Of a stretch of DNA of 64,000 nucleotides, positions 47,262 to 59,371 are shown in pieces. The notes under the pieces were generated by a model. The model did no database searches and was not told the DNA's origin. It worked only from the letters and a program-made list of their open reading frames with translations. Both the position numbers and the translations under genes were made by a program. Positions within the stretch are counted from its first letter, which is position 1; each line of letters opens with the position of its first letter. Source of the DNA: Pithys albifrons albifrons (Eukaryota; Chordata; Aves; Passeriformes; Thamnophilidae); assembly GCF_047495875.1 (NCBI RefSeq), contig NC_092460.1, positions 13,134,520 to 13,198,519 on the forward strand, in the 5' to 3' direction.

Positions 47262-48451
47262 TAAAAAATATCTCACTCTGCCAGTAAGTTGCCTCTGCAA
47301 ACAATGATGTATTTTAATTCTTACCCACCCCCCAGATAAGGGGAGGAGCCCCTGACTCTGTCAGCTCTCCTGCTTCAGAATCAAGCAGCACTGTGGCCTC
47401 TCTGCCCTGGGCTGGCTGACCTGCACCTCAGCCCTCCCTGTCCATCCCAGCCATGAAGGCCTCTGCAGGATGAAGCAGCATCTCTAAGTTATGGTGACAC
47501 TTCCCTTAGCAGCTTTCTTATTAACAAGGGAGGCCAGAGTAGTCACCTACTCGTTTTTATGCTTGTGACCTTAATCAGCCCAGCCTGCTTTTTAGAGGTC
47601 CCATCTTCCCATTAATTGAGCATTGAAGTTATCATTGCTCATTTTCATCTTTATCCACAGTTCCCCCTCAGATCCAGGCCATTATCAAGGTGCTCATCAG
47701 GTGTATTGTTTACTATTTTATGGTGCATCCCTCATTAATCCCACTGCAGCATAACTTCTCTAATGGAGGGTGACACTTGCAGGAAAGGTGCTTTAACAAG
47801 AGACATTAATTAAGAACCACTGTAATAACACCATAGCAACAGAGTGTCAGACATCCACATCTGGACTCAAGCAGTCAAGATTAAGTTGACATTTTTTCCT
47901 TATTGCCCTGACTTTTATATAATTTCAGCTAGTAAATGGAAAACCCATCTAGAAATTTGGGGCAGGTCATTTATCACTCTTGCAAGCAACTCCATAGAAA
48001 TGTCTGAAGGGGAAGAATTTGGGGACTAAACCTGTAACATTCTTTAAGTTCCCTACACAGGACTAGACTGGGCTGCTTTCACTCTTCCTTACCTGTTCCT
48101 GCAACCCTTCCTCTTACCTGTATGAATTCAACTTGCCAATTAAAATACTAGAAAACCACAAATTCATCATGTAAAAATGTAAAACTTCAGGAAGAGGCCA
48201 CACCAAAAGCATAACAACCCATCATAAGAACTAAATATGAAGTGCCACTTCAGTGTCCCAAGACTGCCAGGAGACCCACTGAGTCCATGGCACAACATTC
48301 CCAGAGAATTGTACATCACTCACAAAAACACAGGCTCAGACCTCTGCACTTATACTTGGAAAACTAACTTCAAATCGAACATTTCCCTTTTGGGTGGGTT
48401 TGGGGATTTTTTGGTTTTGATTTTTGGGTGTTTTTTTAATGTTCCTAATAA
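47262..48451. other. No gene seen
   Basis: Includes a GC-richer patch at 47330-47480. No open frame of note. Confidence 0.5.
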
Positions 48452-48965
48452 AACCATAGGGTGATTTCTGTTGGAAGGATCTTTGAAGGTCGTACAGTCC
48501 AGCTCAGTTCCAACTTCAAATGTGGAACAGCTCACTCAGGGTCGTGCCCAGCTGAGCTTTGAACATCCCCAAGGATGGAGATTCCCACTCCTGTCTGGGC
48601 CACTGTTCCCATGTTGGAACATCCTCCTGGTGAGAAAGTTATTTATATTTGACCAGAATTCCCCTTACTGCAACTCACACCTACTAACTCAAATGCTTTT
48701 GCTGCAAAGCTCAGAGATGAATCTCATTTTTTCTTCTTTTATAACTCTCCACTGGATAACTGCAGAAAGGAATAAAACCAGACCCACCTAAGCCATCTCT
48801 TCTCCAGACTGAAGAACCCCAACACCCTCAGCCTCTCCTTGCATGCCATGTCCTCCTACCTTAGTGGCCCTTCACTGAACTCCTCCAGCCACCAATATCT
48901 GTACTGGGGAGACTAGTCACAGCACTCCAGATGCAATTTCACAGGTTTTAAACAGAGCAAGGAAG
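48452..48965 (-). mobile_element. Old, heavily diverged CR1 copy, antisense
   Basis: Recognisable CR1 words in antisense order at both ends (GGAAGGATCTTTGAAGGTCG near 48473; CTCCAGACTGAAGAACCCCA, ACCCTCAGCCTCTCC and CACAGCACTCCAGATGCA near 48800-48940). The middle section is diverged or carries an insertion. Confidence 0.7.
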
Positions 48966-51900
48966 TTAGAGAGAGTGAAGGTGCCAATTATTAGACCTTT
49001 TAGTAACCACATTTTGGCTCAAGCAGTTGAGTTGCACCTGCAATTCCAAACTGCTTTCATTGCCTACACAATGTCTCCATTTGTACAGGGCTGCTGAGAG
49101 CAAATTAAGAGTTTGAGTGTACCTTGACAAACTCACTGGGAACAGAATTTCATTTTCAGACTCAATGATGATTTTCATATTGGCACTGGAGGGGCAAAAA
49201 AAATGTTTATATAAATGAAGCCCATCCATTTGAAGAAAAACTAATCCTGGAGAGCATTTTCAGAACCACATTTGAACCTCAAGGTCAAATGTTGCAAATA
49301 CAGATTAACTACATTTCTTATATACAGGATTAGCTACATAAGAGATAGTTTTAAAAACTCTTTTCCTTCAATCTGCAAAATATTGGAATTAAGGGACTTG
49401 AGTCCCATCAGTGAAGAGTTTGATACATTTACAAATCTTCATTCCCAATGCTCTCAAGATAGCCTTGCTAGAAAGAATTAATTCTGATAGCCAGGGGAAG
49501 AAAAATTGTTTACCAGATGTAGCAGGTTGCATAATTCCCAAGAAAACTCAAATAACATTAATTTCTGCTATATTAGAAGTTTTATATTCTACAAGATGCT
49601 GCAATACCTAAAACTGAACATGACCATTTAGGATCAAAGTAAGACAGCAGAGGATTATTAACCACCTCTACCCTTGTTTCATGAACATAATTCCAAAAAT
49701 GAGACTTTGGTAAATGCATATGCAGAAAAACAAAAGCAAATCAGAGCAGCATCCAGAGATTAGCAATTCAACCAACTTTCTAAAGGATGATATTTATCCA
49801 GAAGGGCTCTGCTGGGTGAAAGGCCTCAACATACACCAGGAGGTGGGCAGGAGACAAGTACAGTGGAGGAAAAATAAAGCACAAAATTAATTAATCCTTC
49901 AGTGGGACCACAATATTAACAAAGAGAACTTGTACATGAAGTCAGTGGCTGTGATGTTTAACCAACACATCTAGAAAAAGCAACAGGGAGGCAGGTGGCA
50001 GCACAGAGAACGAGTGGTGACATCCCTTAGCATGGGGAAGGGCTTGAATTTAGCACTTAAATGTCTCAGAGAATTATCTCCTGCTCAGCAGTTGGACAGC
50101 AGGGGTGCCACTCTGGCATCCTGGGAGATGTGGCTGATGGCAAAGGCCCCAGGGCAGGCACTGTTGTCATGCCATGTGACAGCAAAAACAGGCAAACAGC
50201 AAAGCTGGAGAATAAAGAACTCAGGAAGTGTCCACAGAGAGCAGGAGATGCCCTTAAACCTTTTCCAAATCTCTGCCACCCAAGAGACAAGACAGGGAAA
50301 GACTAGACTTGGTACAGGCCTTCATCATGGAATTCAGATGGAGAAGAAGCTCCTGCTACTGCAGCAAGGCTTTCTCAGGCCATGCTGGGTTAGGAGCAAA
50401 CATCCTCCCTTCTGCCCCTCAGCCAAACCACCAAACTTGGCAGACACTGAGTGCTTTGGCTGTGCTGCCCAAATATGCCCAGCAGTGCCACCCAAATATG
50501 CCCAGCAGTGCCACCCTGCTAACCAAACATGTGTGCACTCAGATCCTCTACAGGCCAGAGCAGGGCTCTGGGAGAGGCAAACCCAATGCAGACTGGATTT
50601 GGGCAACTTAAAGCCACCCAAAGTTTCAGAAATAAAGATAGAACAGCTTTGTAAGGCGCACTCAGACAAGTTTGCTGTTCAATGCACACGGATTTTGCAA
50701 CACTTACAAATCCCAAAAGCAGCAATGAGAACGGTAGGATTTAACCCACATGATGCATTATCACTGAAGTGATGCCTATTTAATAACTAAAGAAAAGGCA
50801 AACACTTTTCAGCTGATTTTTACAACATTAAATAGCTTAACAATAGTCCCCGTGTGCTTTTCTTGGGGCACATCAGCTCCAACACGTGAGCAAAATCATC
50901 CCTTCACCTCAGCTGAATCCTCAGCCCTTAATGATCAGCAACTCTTAAGAACTGACACTCCCCTTGGTACTAAGAGTGCACCTTCCCCACAAAAACTGTC
51001 ATAATTCTTTGGGAGTTTCAGATCCTCACAGAAGAAACTGGGCAATTACAGCTTCTTCATGCTCTATTTTGTGGCTCCAGCAGTTTTCTTCACCTTGAGA
51101 AAATTCTGCATCATTATTCTAATTAGCAGAAGTGGGAGTACACAAAATCTTTCCAACAAAGAAGAGAAACTGAGATGGCAGATGCATGAAATTTTATACT
51201 GCAAAATGACAGAAGGGGAAGTAATGGAACACTAGAACTGTCACTTACCCAGGTAAGAGTCAGATGCTGTAAATAAAAAACTACATTCTTTTAAACTCAT
51301 CCAGGTGTTGATAAATTGACACCAAGTATTGATATTGTTACAAAGTAAAGCTACAGTACTTAAAATTGCTTCTTTTCAAAGTCAGTTGCCACTGTAATAC
51401 AAACCAAACACCATGTATGTGTTTGTGATACATTTTCAAACCCCAAAGCCAGTAAAGGAAAGTCTCCCATGTGTCCTGACACACCACCATACATGAAAAA
51501 TGCATGTAGTTTCCTATTTAACTTACACATTGGGTTACAAGGCTGAATGTGATGACTGTGGATTTAAATACCATACTGAGCCTTCTGCATCTACAGGAGA
51601 GCTGCTGACCTGGGCAGCTCTGGAACCCAAGATGCACAAGTCCCAGATGTCATGAAGACTATTTTGAGAAAAGTCAAGGGGTTTATATTCTAACAGTTCC
51701 CTGTTAAAGCCCTCAGATTTACAAAGGTCTCTGTGCTAGGAAAACTAGAGTTTTCATCCCAGTAAAATACACCATTACACAATATTATCTCAAGTACAGG
51801 AAACCTCAGCAGAATCCAGGAAGGCCCTTCCAGGCATCCCTGTTTTAGAGGGGCTCAACTGAGGTATCACTGATCTCTTCCGTAGAAGAAACCTTTGGAT

Positions 51901-53686
51901 ACGTATACAGAGATGCCTTAGCACACATTTCAAACCCATAGTAAATTCAGTTTTCAGTCTTTCCTGCATCTTTCTCTGTGTTGTACTTGGCTAACCTCTT
52001 ATATAATCCCAGAACTTCCTTATTTTAAAACACATATAAAATATTCTGAGTTCAAGTACAGAGATAACAAAGTCGTCAAACAAATCTGAGCGCTTCTTAA
52101 ACCCATTTTTTTTCTTTTGACAACTGTCTGAGAACAGAGAGTTCAGAGAGCTGTTCCTCCTTTAAATTTAGCTTCAGCCTCGGTGAAAATTCCTTCCAAT
52201 GCCCCAACTTTTGCTGCCTGGTCTTTCCATTCAAGTGGAACGGGACAATGAACCTGATCTGGCTGACCCATTCTCAGGACTTGTTGGGAGCTTTGTAACC
52301 ACAGGGAAGTTACAGAAAGGAAAAACTGAACACACAATGAATTTATTGATATCTAAAATCAGAGAGATTGTTGTATCTGTCCCAGCGGCTGTTCCAGCAG
52401 TGGGATGTGTCTCCTGCACCTCTGTATCCCACACCTTTTCCTCCCCAGGGGAAGGGCACCCAGTGCTGCTCCTGCTCCAGCCAGATGTGGTGCCCTCGGA
52501 GCCCACGGGAGGCTCTGCAGCCGCTCACATTTCTGGATGACATGGGAGTTTTCTGAAATTAGAACGTTGCCCCATTTTCAACAAAGCCTCCAAGATCCCA
52601 GGGTTGTCCCTGTTAGCAAGGGGTGTCCTTGAAAATGAGGACAGCTGATAACCTTAAAGAAAGAGGGTAATTAGTCACATCCCTGCAACCTTTTCTCCTA
52701 AAGAAACAGTGATAAAAGTAAACTCCTATTAGAATATCATTAAATGCATTATTATGCAATAGCAGTTACATAACGATGCTTTCCCAACTCTGGGTATTTT
52801 CAGGCAGAATTCAGTTTCACAGACTTGCCCACATAGGAACATTTTAAAAAGTGTGGATTGTCTCCCTGCAGGGGCTGAAAAAAGCTCAGGTAGATTGATG
52901 AATGGCAGATTGGCTGCCAATATTTCACATGCCACTTGAATCCTTAAAAAGAAGTCATTTTGAGAAACCCTTTTCAGCTAATTCTTCCAGAGAAGTTATG
53001 AAATTCCTTTAAGCATTTGCAAATCCAAATATATCATCCCAACCAGACATTCAGTACCATTTGAATTTCAGCTAAAACTGCACCATGAATCTCTTCAAAA
53101 TTCAAGGATAAGCAAAATTTGACTCCATAAAACATGAAAACTTGCAAGATGTTCCTGTATTTTATCAAAAATAATACTGCCATCTATTTCCCTCCATCCC
53201 TACTTCTGATAAGGAACAGGAATAGTGATGCATTCTACATTCTACTGCAATATGTAGTGTGAATTTACTCATTAAGATGTTTAGTTGATTCAGAAATATT
53301 CTAACATCAAAAATAAATATTTGTATATTGTTCTTATTGGTGCCTAAGCTCAAGGTGAGGATAAATAAAATTCACAGCTATTATACAGGTTGAAAGCAAA
53401 AAAAGAATGAAACAGCAGTTCATGTGACATTCTGACAAGTCCAAAGCTGGTGCTGGATGCATTTTTAAAAGATTATGTTTTTAAAAAAGGTGCACATTTT
53501 CAATACAAAAATCTATGCAAAGTATAAGCACTATTATATAAAGTTCATTAGGAAGCTGCTTATTTTATTTCCAAATATTTCCTTGTAATATAAAACATTT
53601 ACTGTCATCTGTGAAATTCACCCCAAAATGTTGCATTTGTAATTGGTTGAAAAGCGTGTGAAGTGACAATTGTTAAAGAGCATATA
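48966..53686. other. No assignable gene; one long plain open frame
   Basis: AT-rich except for a GC-richer patch at 52380-52545. Contains the open frame at 49975-50772 described separately. Confidence 0.45.
49975..50772 (+). other. Longest non-repeat open frame in the window, unrecognised
   Basis: About 265 codons lie between stops; the first ATG is at 50032, giving 246 residues. It is not CR1 and mostly not tandemly repetitive, though a 23-base direct repeat (CCCAAATATGCCCAGCAGTG...) at 50468-50513 lies within it. The composition is Lys/Gln/Cys-rich without a recognisable domain, signal peptide or membrane segment. The context has no clear promoter, splice signal or poly(A) site. Most likely a chance frame in a GC-richer patch; a lineage-specific transcript cannot be excluded. 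Confidence 0.15.
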
Positions 53687-53759
53687 GAGTTGGACCAAGG
53701 GTTGGACTTGATGATCTCGGAGGTCTTTTCCAACCCAATCAATTCTATGACTCTATGAT
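53687..53759 (+). mobile_element. CR1 3'-tail fragment (~73 bp)
   Basis: Only the terminal segment GAGTTGGACCAAGGGTTGGA through AATTCTATGACTCTATGATT is present. It is an extremely 5'-truncated insertion of the young family. Confidence 0.92.
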
Positions 53760-53989
53760 TAATATTTCAGGCACAACATCATCACTAGGTAATAAATTTT
53801 ACAAAACCAGTAATAGTTTAGGGTTTTTTTTACATACACAGATCTATTATAATTCATCATTCCTATTCCCATATTTTCCAAAATTAAAAGTAGGGGACGT
53901 TTTCAAAGCAATTCCCCTTTGCCTTCTGGCTCTGCACATCATGCCATGCTCTCCCAAAGGCACAGCCCTGTCCTCAGAGCCCTCAGGCT

Positions 53990-54380
53990 GGCACTCAGTG
54001 CCCCACAGTGTGTGCCCGAGACCCCAGAGCACTGTCCGGGCAGCCCCGAACCCTGCTGGGCACACAGCACGGCACGGCACGGCACGGTACGGCCCAACAG
54101 AGTCCCGTGCAAAGCGCCAGCTCCCCTACCTGAAGCGCTCCAGCCACTGGCATTGCGTTACTGAAGGAGGCGATAAACGCTGCAGGTGAGCCACAGCTTC
54201 CCGTTAGGAGGAGGCACAAGTGCCCATGGGGTGATGTACCCACCTAAGGCTACACCTCCGGAGCGCTCGCAACGTGCGGCACAAGAGACACACCTTTCCT
54301 TTCCTCCTTCTCTCCACCCCCTGCAGATCCCGCTCCTCTCCCCTTCCCAGCTGACTGCACACACCGGCTCGGAAGGAAGG
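53990..54380. promoter_or_regulatory. CpG-rich stretch, candidate promoter
   Basis: About 20-25 CpG dinucleotides in 390 bases, including a five-base GGCAC/ACGGC run at 54068-54092, AAGCGCTCC, CTCCGGAGCGCTCGCAACG and ACCGGCTCGG. This is the second CpG-rich site in the window. It could be an alternative upstream ATP2B2 promoter or a promoter of a non-coding transcript. Confidence 0.4.
54130..54179 (-). other. Candidate 50-base non-coding exon inside the CpG-rich stretch
   Basis: On the minus strand the acceptor GGCTCACCTGCAG and donor GCGCTTCAG|GTAGGGG flank a 50-base segment beginning CGTTTATCGCC. In ATP2B2 orientation it would be a 5' UTR exon, or part of a first exon. Splice signals alone support it. 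Confidence 0.25.
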
Positions 54381-57300
54381 CAGGAACACAGCCAGGGGAA
54401 CACCAGCAGGTAGATTCTTTCTTTTCCTAACAAATCCTGAAGAATCAAATGGTATTTCTGACATTGCTGCAGTTTTCCATTCTAGGTAACTTCAACTGTC
54501 CCTGGCAGAATTCACTTGGTTGCAAAAGACAGCAAATAAAGTGGATTCATTTGCCCTGTCAGTTCCTGTGTTCCTAATTTTTTAATGCACTGTGTCTATT
54601 CAAGAAAATAAAGCCTGGGCTTTGTGCACACCTCAGGCTATTGTGCCAGGGACAGGACAGCTCTTCATGCACACAACAAATGGAGGCATGTGCAAAACTA
54701 AGCAAAACGAGAGCCACTTGAGTTGGAAGCACTTAAACCAGAAATGAGGACTTTTAGAAAGCACTCTTACGAAGTGCTGCTGGAAAGACAGGAAGCTACC
54801 AGAGTTCCAGCCACTGCCTCCTATTTTCCCTTATTTTTTTAAGTACTGTATAAGAAACATAAGACTAGTAGTGAAGAAAATCTTCACACCAAACCCTGAA
54901 CACCAGGTGAGTTGTCTGTTAGGGGAATATTCAGGAAAAGAAGAGGTAGTGGACTAAATGGGATCAAGCAGAAGATGGAACTGAATCCCAGCCTCCCTCC
55001 CTGAACCCCTCAACCACAAAACATCACAAAAGAGGGGAGGCAGCTAAATCAGTGTTCTCATTTTTCAGCTTTTCTTCAGAGGTTTGGACACCATATAAGC
55101 CTAACTCTTTTGTAAAACTTGCCCAAAATGAACTGTAACAGGTTTTTTTCCACAATGAACACAAATAGGTTGAACTACTATTCTCAACTTAAAGCTTGGA
55201 GGAAATACAGCAGTAGAGAAAAGGGAGTTCTTACTGGCTTCCATTTTTAAAATATCCACAGAAAAGTAAGTGGGACAGGTACTAGCAACCCACATCAAGA
55301 AACAAATCAGTACTTTTATGGAAGAGGGAATATCTAGACGGATATATGCACAGAGAGACAGAGTTCATTTTGTGCTGCTTTCTTAGTTATCCTCAAAGTA
55401 TCTCATTAAAAGCTACTATCTTTTAATGGGGCAAATTATGTCTATCAGTGTCACACTATGAAAAAGTCATTAAATTAACTGCTGACTCCTTTACATTACA
55501 AATCTTTGTATTTGTAAAGCATAACATTTTTTCCTATAAGCCTAATAAAGACTTGTGATACAGTCTAGATACTGTGGCATTAAAAATGAGTATTGTTGGA
55601 CTTTGAGCTTTGAAGACCAAATTCTATGAGTTAATGTGTTCTTGGCTGATGAGAATTTAAAGTTCAGACCTCCAGGTGAAGAGACTATCAGTCCCAGATT
55701 CTTTGTTTAGTGAGTGTAAAAGGAGACTGCAAAAATTACTAGAGAGAGTGTCCCCCAACTATTAACAGAAATAGTTAAATTCTATGTAATTAAAAAAAAT
55801 TTAAAATATTACAGAAATAAAATATGTCACTATGCAACCCTTTAAAGAAGTATATTCAAAGCATGCAAATGATCCAAAATAAAACAAAATTATACCTTAA
55901 CAAGAAAGTAGTATATGCGGACTCCATGAAGTATTTTTTTTAAGTACTGAGAAGCACATGCTGTTAGTGAAATGACTCATTTCTTAAGTGAAAGTGATAA
56001 ATACACTAAACATCTATTTGTTAAATATTTTATGGGATTTGATTCACATTTATTGTCCAAACAGGAACTTGAGCAAGAAAGCTCTGAAACTGGGATAAAT
56101 TGCTGGGTTTCACATGGTTCTGAACCCCAAATGCAAGAGCCAGTCTGCCTGGTGAATGGCAGAATTAAAATACACATTAAGCACGTCTTTCACTGGTGTC
56201 CTTTCACTTGGTGACCTAAGCATTAGAAATACAGATGCAGCCTGAAATATATTCACAATTCACTCTGTCTCAGAGCTGCCTGCACTCCCACCCAACCTCT
56301 AACTTTACTCTGCTAACCCCAGCATGTTGTTCAGTAAGTAATTCCATGGACCCACAAGCGACTCCACTCACTCCAGCCACACTTGCAGCTCATTTCTGCC
56401 TGGTTTTCCTGAAGAGCAGCTCTGCTTTATAAAGGATTTGCACATACTGTACAGCAAGCTGTGGAGCTTGCTCAGAGCAGGGAAAAGCACCCAATAAATC
56501 CCTGCCACAGTGATTGCAATGGCACTGTGACCTGCACAGGGTGCACTCAGCAGGGTCAGCCACTGTGGCCATGGCTGTGAACAGGCAGTGCCTGGGGCTG
56601 CTGGGGCAGGCACAGCCCAGCAGGGGCTGCCCCAGCAGGGGCAGGGGGCAGGTGGCACCCCAAAGCACACACTGTAGTGGTTATAGAAATAAACACTTCT
56701 TATGCAATTCCCACTTCTTTCTGAGCAGTCACTCTCAACCTCAGCAGAGGAAGCTTAATTGAAGAATTAAAGGAATTTATTTACCTTACCTTTATGATAC
56801 TTTCCATCCTGAATAACTCTGAAATTATTTTGTCTAAATTTACAGAGAAAAAGAAAATGACTTGGGGTGGGGAGTGGTTAAAAGTTACAGAAACAAAAGG
56901 AAAGAAGTTTGGTTCACTGAGTAGGAAAAGGATGTTCAAGACCATTCCAAGATATTAACTTAGCAAAGTCACTTAAAGGTATTCCTTTAGGAAATATCAA
57001 GCTATTACTTCAGCAAAGGTATTACTTCAGGAAAGGATTTACTTTAGAAGAATCACTTCTGGCACTGCTCTGCAGTTTGCATGAGACTCAGAGTAGCTGA
57101 ATGTTACCTTCACATTGTATTACTCAAACTGTCTTTGTTAGGCAGATACAGACCCATTTTGCTGTACATAAATTTAATTTACTGGCCTAGATAACTCTGA
57201 GAACAGAGATATTGTTTCTTGTCCAAGTAGCTCTTAGGAAATCTGTAACAGTAGCACCAGATTTTTTTTTAAAGAGTTCTATGTAACATAAGTGACAATA

Positions 57301-57916
57301 AATCTATACAATATGACAAATCATTGTATCGAGGCATAGATACCAAGCTAAAGGAGTATCATTCCAAGGAATGAATGAGGAAGACAGGAGGTGATGGAAG
57401 GTATGGGGGGGAGTGACTCCTGTTGCTTGGGGAAAGGACACAAACACCATTTGTTTCTCAAGCCATAAAATACTTTTGCCTTTTGAACTGGATTTTTTGC
57501 TACAAGAAATCAGAAGGCCATTTTTAGCCACATTTTAAAATCTACAATCTCATGAAAAAAAAAAAGGAAAAAAAAAAAGCAGGAGATGAAGAACTAAATT
57601 AATGGCAACACTGGGAAGCAATGAAATGGGAAAAGGGTAACAGAAAAAGTAGGCCACCCTTTACCTGTTTTTCCATAAATTTAGCAATGTCAGTTCAAAT
57701 TCAAGATTAAAACAGCGCATTTGAAAGAACAGTTAAAAGAAACTACTATTTTTAAACAAAAAAACGTCTACCAGAAATCTGAAATAAAGAAGTGGGTTTG
57801 ATTCGATCAATACAATCGTATCTGTTACAGTTTCAGGGGTGACCTTTTATATCAGAGCTTCCCCTTCTCATCTTCTCAGCTATTTTGCTTACATCAATCC
57901 TCTGCAAGCAGGGTTG

Positions 57917-58477
57917 AGCCAACAGTGTGCCCAGGTGGCCAAGAAGGCCAATGGGATCCTGACCTGGATCAAAACTAGTGTGGCCAGCAGGCCCAGGGCA
58001 GTGACCCTTCCCCTGGACTCTGCCTTGGGGAGGCCACACCTTGAGTGTTGTGTTCAGTTCTGGGCCCCTCAGTTCAGGAAAGAGATTGAGGGGCTGGAGC
58101 GGGGCCAGAGAAGAGCAACGAGGCTGGAGAAGGGACTGGAGCACAAGTGCTGTGGGGAGAGGCTGAGGGAGCTGGGGGTGTTTAGCCTGGAGAAGAGGAG
58201 GCTCAGAGGTGACCTCAGCACTATCTGGAACTGCCTGAAGGGAAGTTCTGGCCAGGTGGGGGTTGGTCTCTTCTCCCAGGCACTCAGCAATAGGACAAGG
58301 GGGCACGATGGGCTCAAGCTCTGCCAGGGGAAATTGAAGTTGGAGAGCAGAAAAAAATTCTTTGCAGAGAGAGTGCTCAGACATTGGAATGGGCTGCCCA
58401 GAGAGGGGGTGGATTCCCCGTCCCTGGAGGTTTTGAAACTGAGATTGGCCGTGGCACTGAGTGCCATGATCTGGTAA
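57917..58477 (+). pseudogene. CR1 ORF2 C-terminal remnant, frame open to its stop
   Basis: The last ~185 codons of CR1 ORF2 remain open from [15 protein letters not shown] to the stop after SAMIW. They include [13 protein letters not shown] and [14 protein letters not shown]. Truncation has removed the endonuclease and catalytic polymerase regions, so it is inactive. Confidence 0.85.
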
Positions 58478-58557
58478 AGGGACTGGAGTTGGACCAAGGG
58501 TTGGACTTGATGATCTCGGAGGTCTTTTCCAACCCAATCCATTCTATGATTCTATGA
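57917..58557 (+). mobile_element. CR1 retrotransposon, sense, 5'-truncated
   Basis: Begins GAGCCAACAGTGTGCCCAGG and ends with ATTCTATGATTCTATGA. It is nearly identical to the 43.7 and 62.0 kb copies. Confidence 0.93.
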
Positions 58558-59199
58558 AAAAGGTGTAAGAACTATAATTTATGAAAAAAGCTACGAGGTG
58601 AGCACCCCATAAGCTGGTGGCCAGATGAAAACTCACCTCCCAGCTCTTTATTTAATAACCAAGTGTCTGCTGTACCTCAAGATTTCCCAGACCTCTCCCC
58701 TCAAAACTGTGCCCCAAAACCTGCCCATGGAAAGCTGCTCTGCAGAAAGGTAAAAGCCAACTCAACTCCACAGCCTGTTTGTGCTGGTGCAGCAGTATCC
58801 AAGACATCCCCCTGCAGCACATTTTTTAGATGTATAGATAGCAAGTGAGCAGTAATATTTTATGAAGGCGTCACATTACGGCCCCCAAAGGGAAGTGAGA
58901 AGTGCAAGGCAGCCATTGTGGCTCCAGATTATAAAGATAACTGTAAAAACCTACAATACAATCACAACCACTAGTATGATACAACTAATGCAGAAAACCC
59001 CAAAGTGTTACAAACCCTGCTTCTTTATGCAGGCTGAATATATCTCATGTTATGAAGGATGACCCCAAAGTCAGTGGGGTGAGGTGGGACCCATTCAGTG
59101 GGCTCTGTCAGCAACATCCACTTTTCTGCTGTGCTTTGGGGACAGGCAGAGAGGCAGGAAAGGAACCTCCCCTTGTCCTGTGCCAGTGGGAAACTGAGC
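58558..59199. other. No gene seen
   Basis: Single-copy sequence between two CR1 insertions with no notable open frame. Confidence 0.5.
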
Positions 59200-59371
59200 C
59201 AATACACAGGCTGTGCAGAGAAGGTGGGGACACCTCATCCCCCAAGTGTCCAAGGCCAGGTGGGATGGAGCTCTGATCAGCCTGGGCTGGTGGGAGGTGT
59301 CCCTGCCCAGGGCATGGAGTGCAATGAAATGATCTTTCCAGTCCCAACCCAACCCATTCTGTGATTCTATT
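59200..59371 (+). mobile_element. CR1 retrotransposon, older 3'-end fragment
   Basis: Words AAGTGTCCAAGGCCAGG, CAGCCTGGGCTGGTGGGAGG and the tail CATTCTGTGATTCTATT are in sense order. It is diverged and lacks the upstream part. Confidence 0.9.

Larger units (their letters stand above)
53760..57916. other. No gene seen apart from a CpG-rich stretch
   Basis: AT-rich on either side of the CpG-rich stretch at 53.99-54.38 kb. A GC-rich patch at 56500-56670 has a short local repeat of CAGCAGGGGCTGCCC type. A-runs lie at 57554-57577. No assignable exon outside the candidate at 54.15 kb. Confidence 0.45.

Noticed and set aside
52368..52556. Plus-strand exon-like patch after CCTTTTCCTCCCCAG
   Set aside because: A strong acceptor, but no donor in frame and no recognisable peptide. 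Probably a GC-rich chance match.
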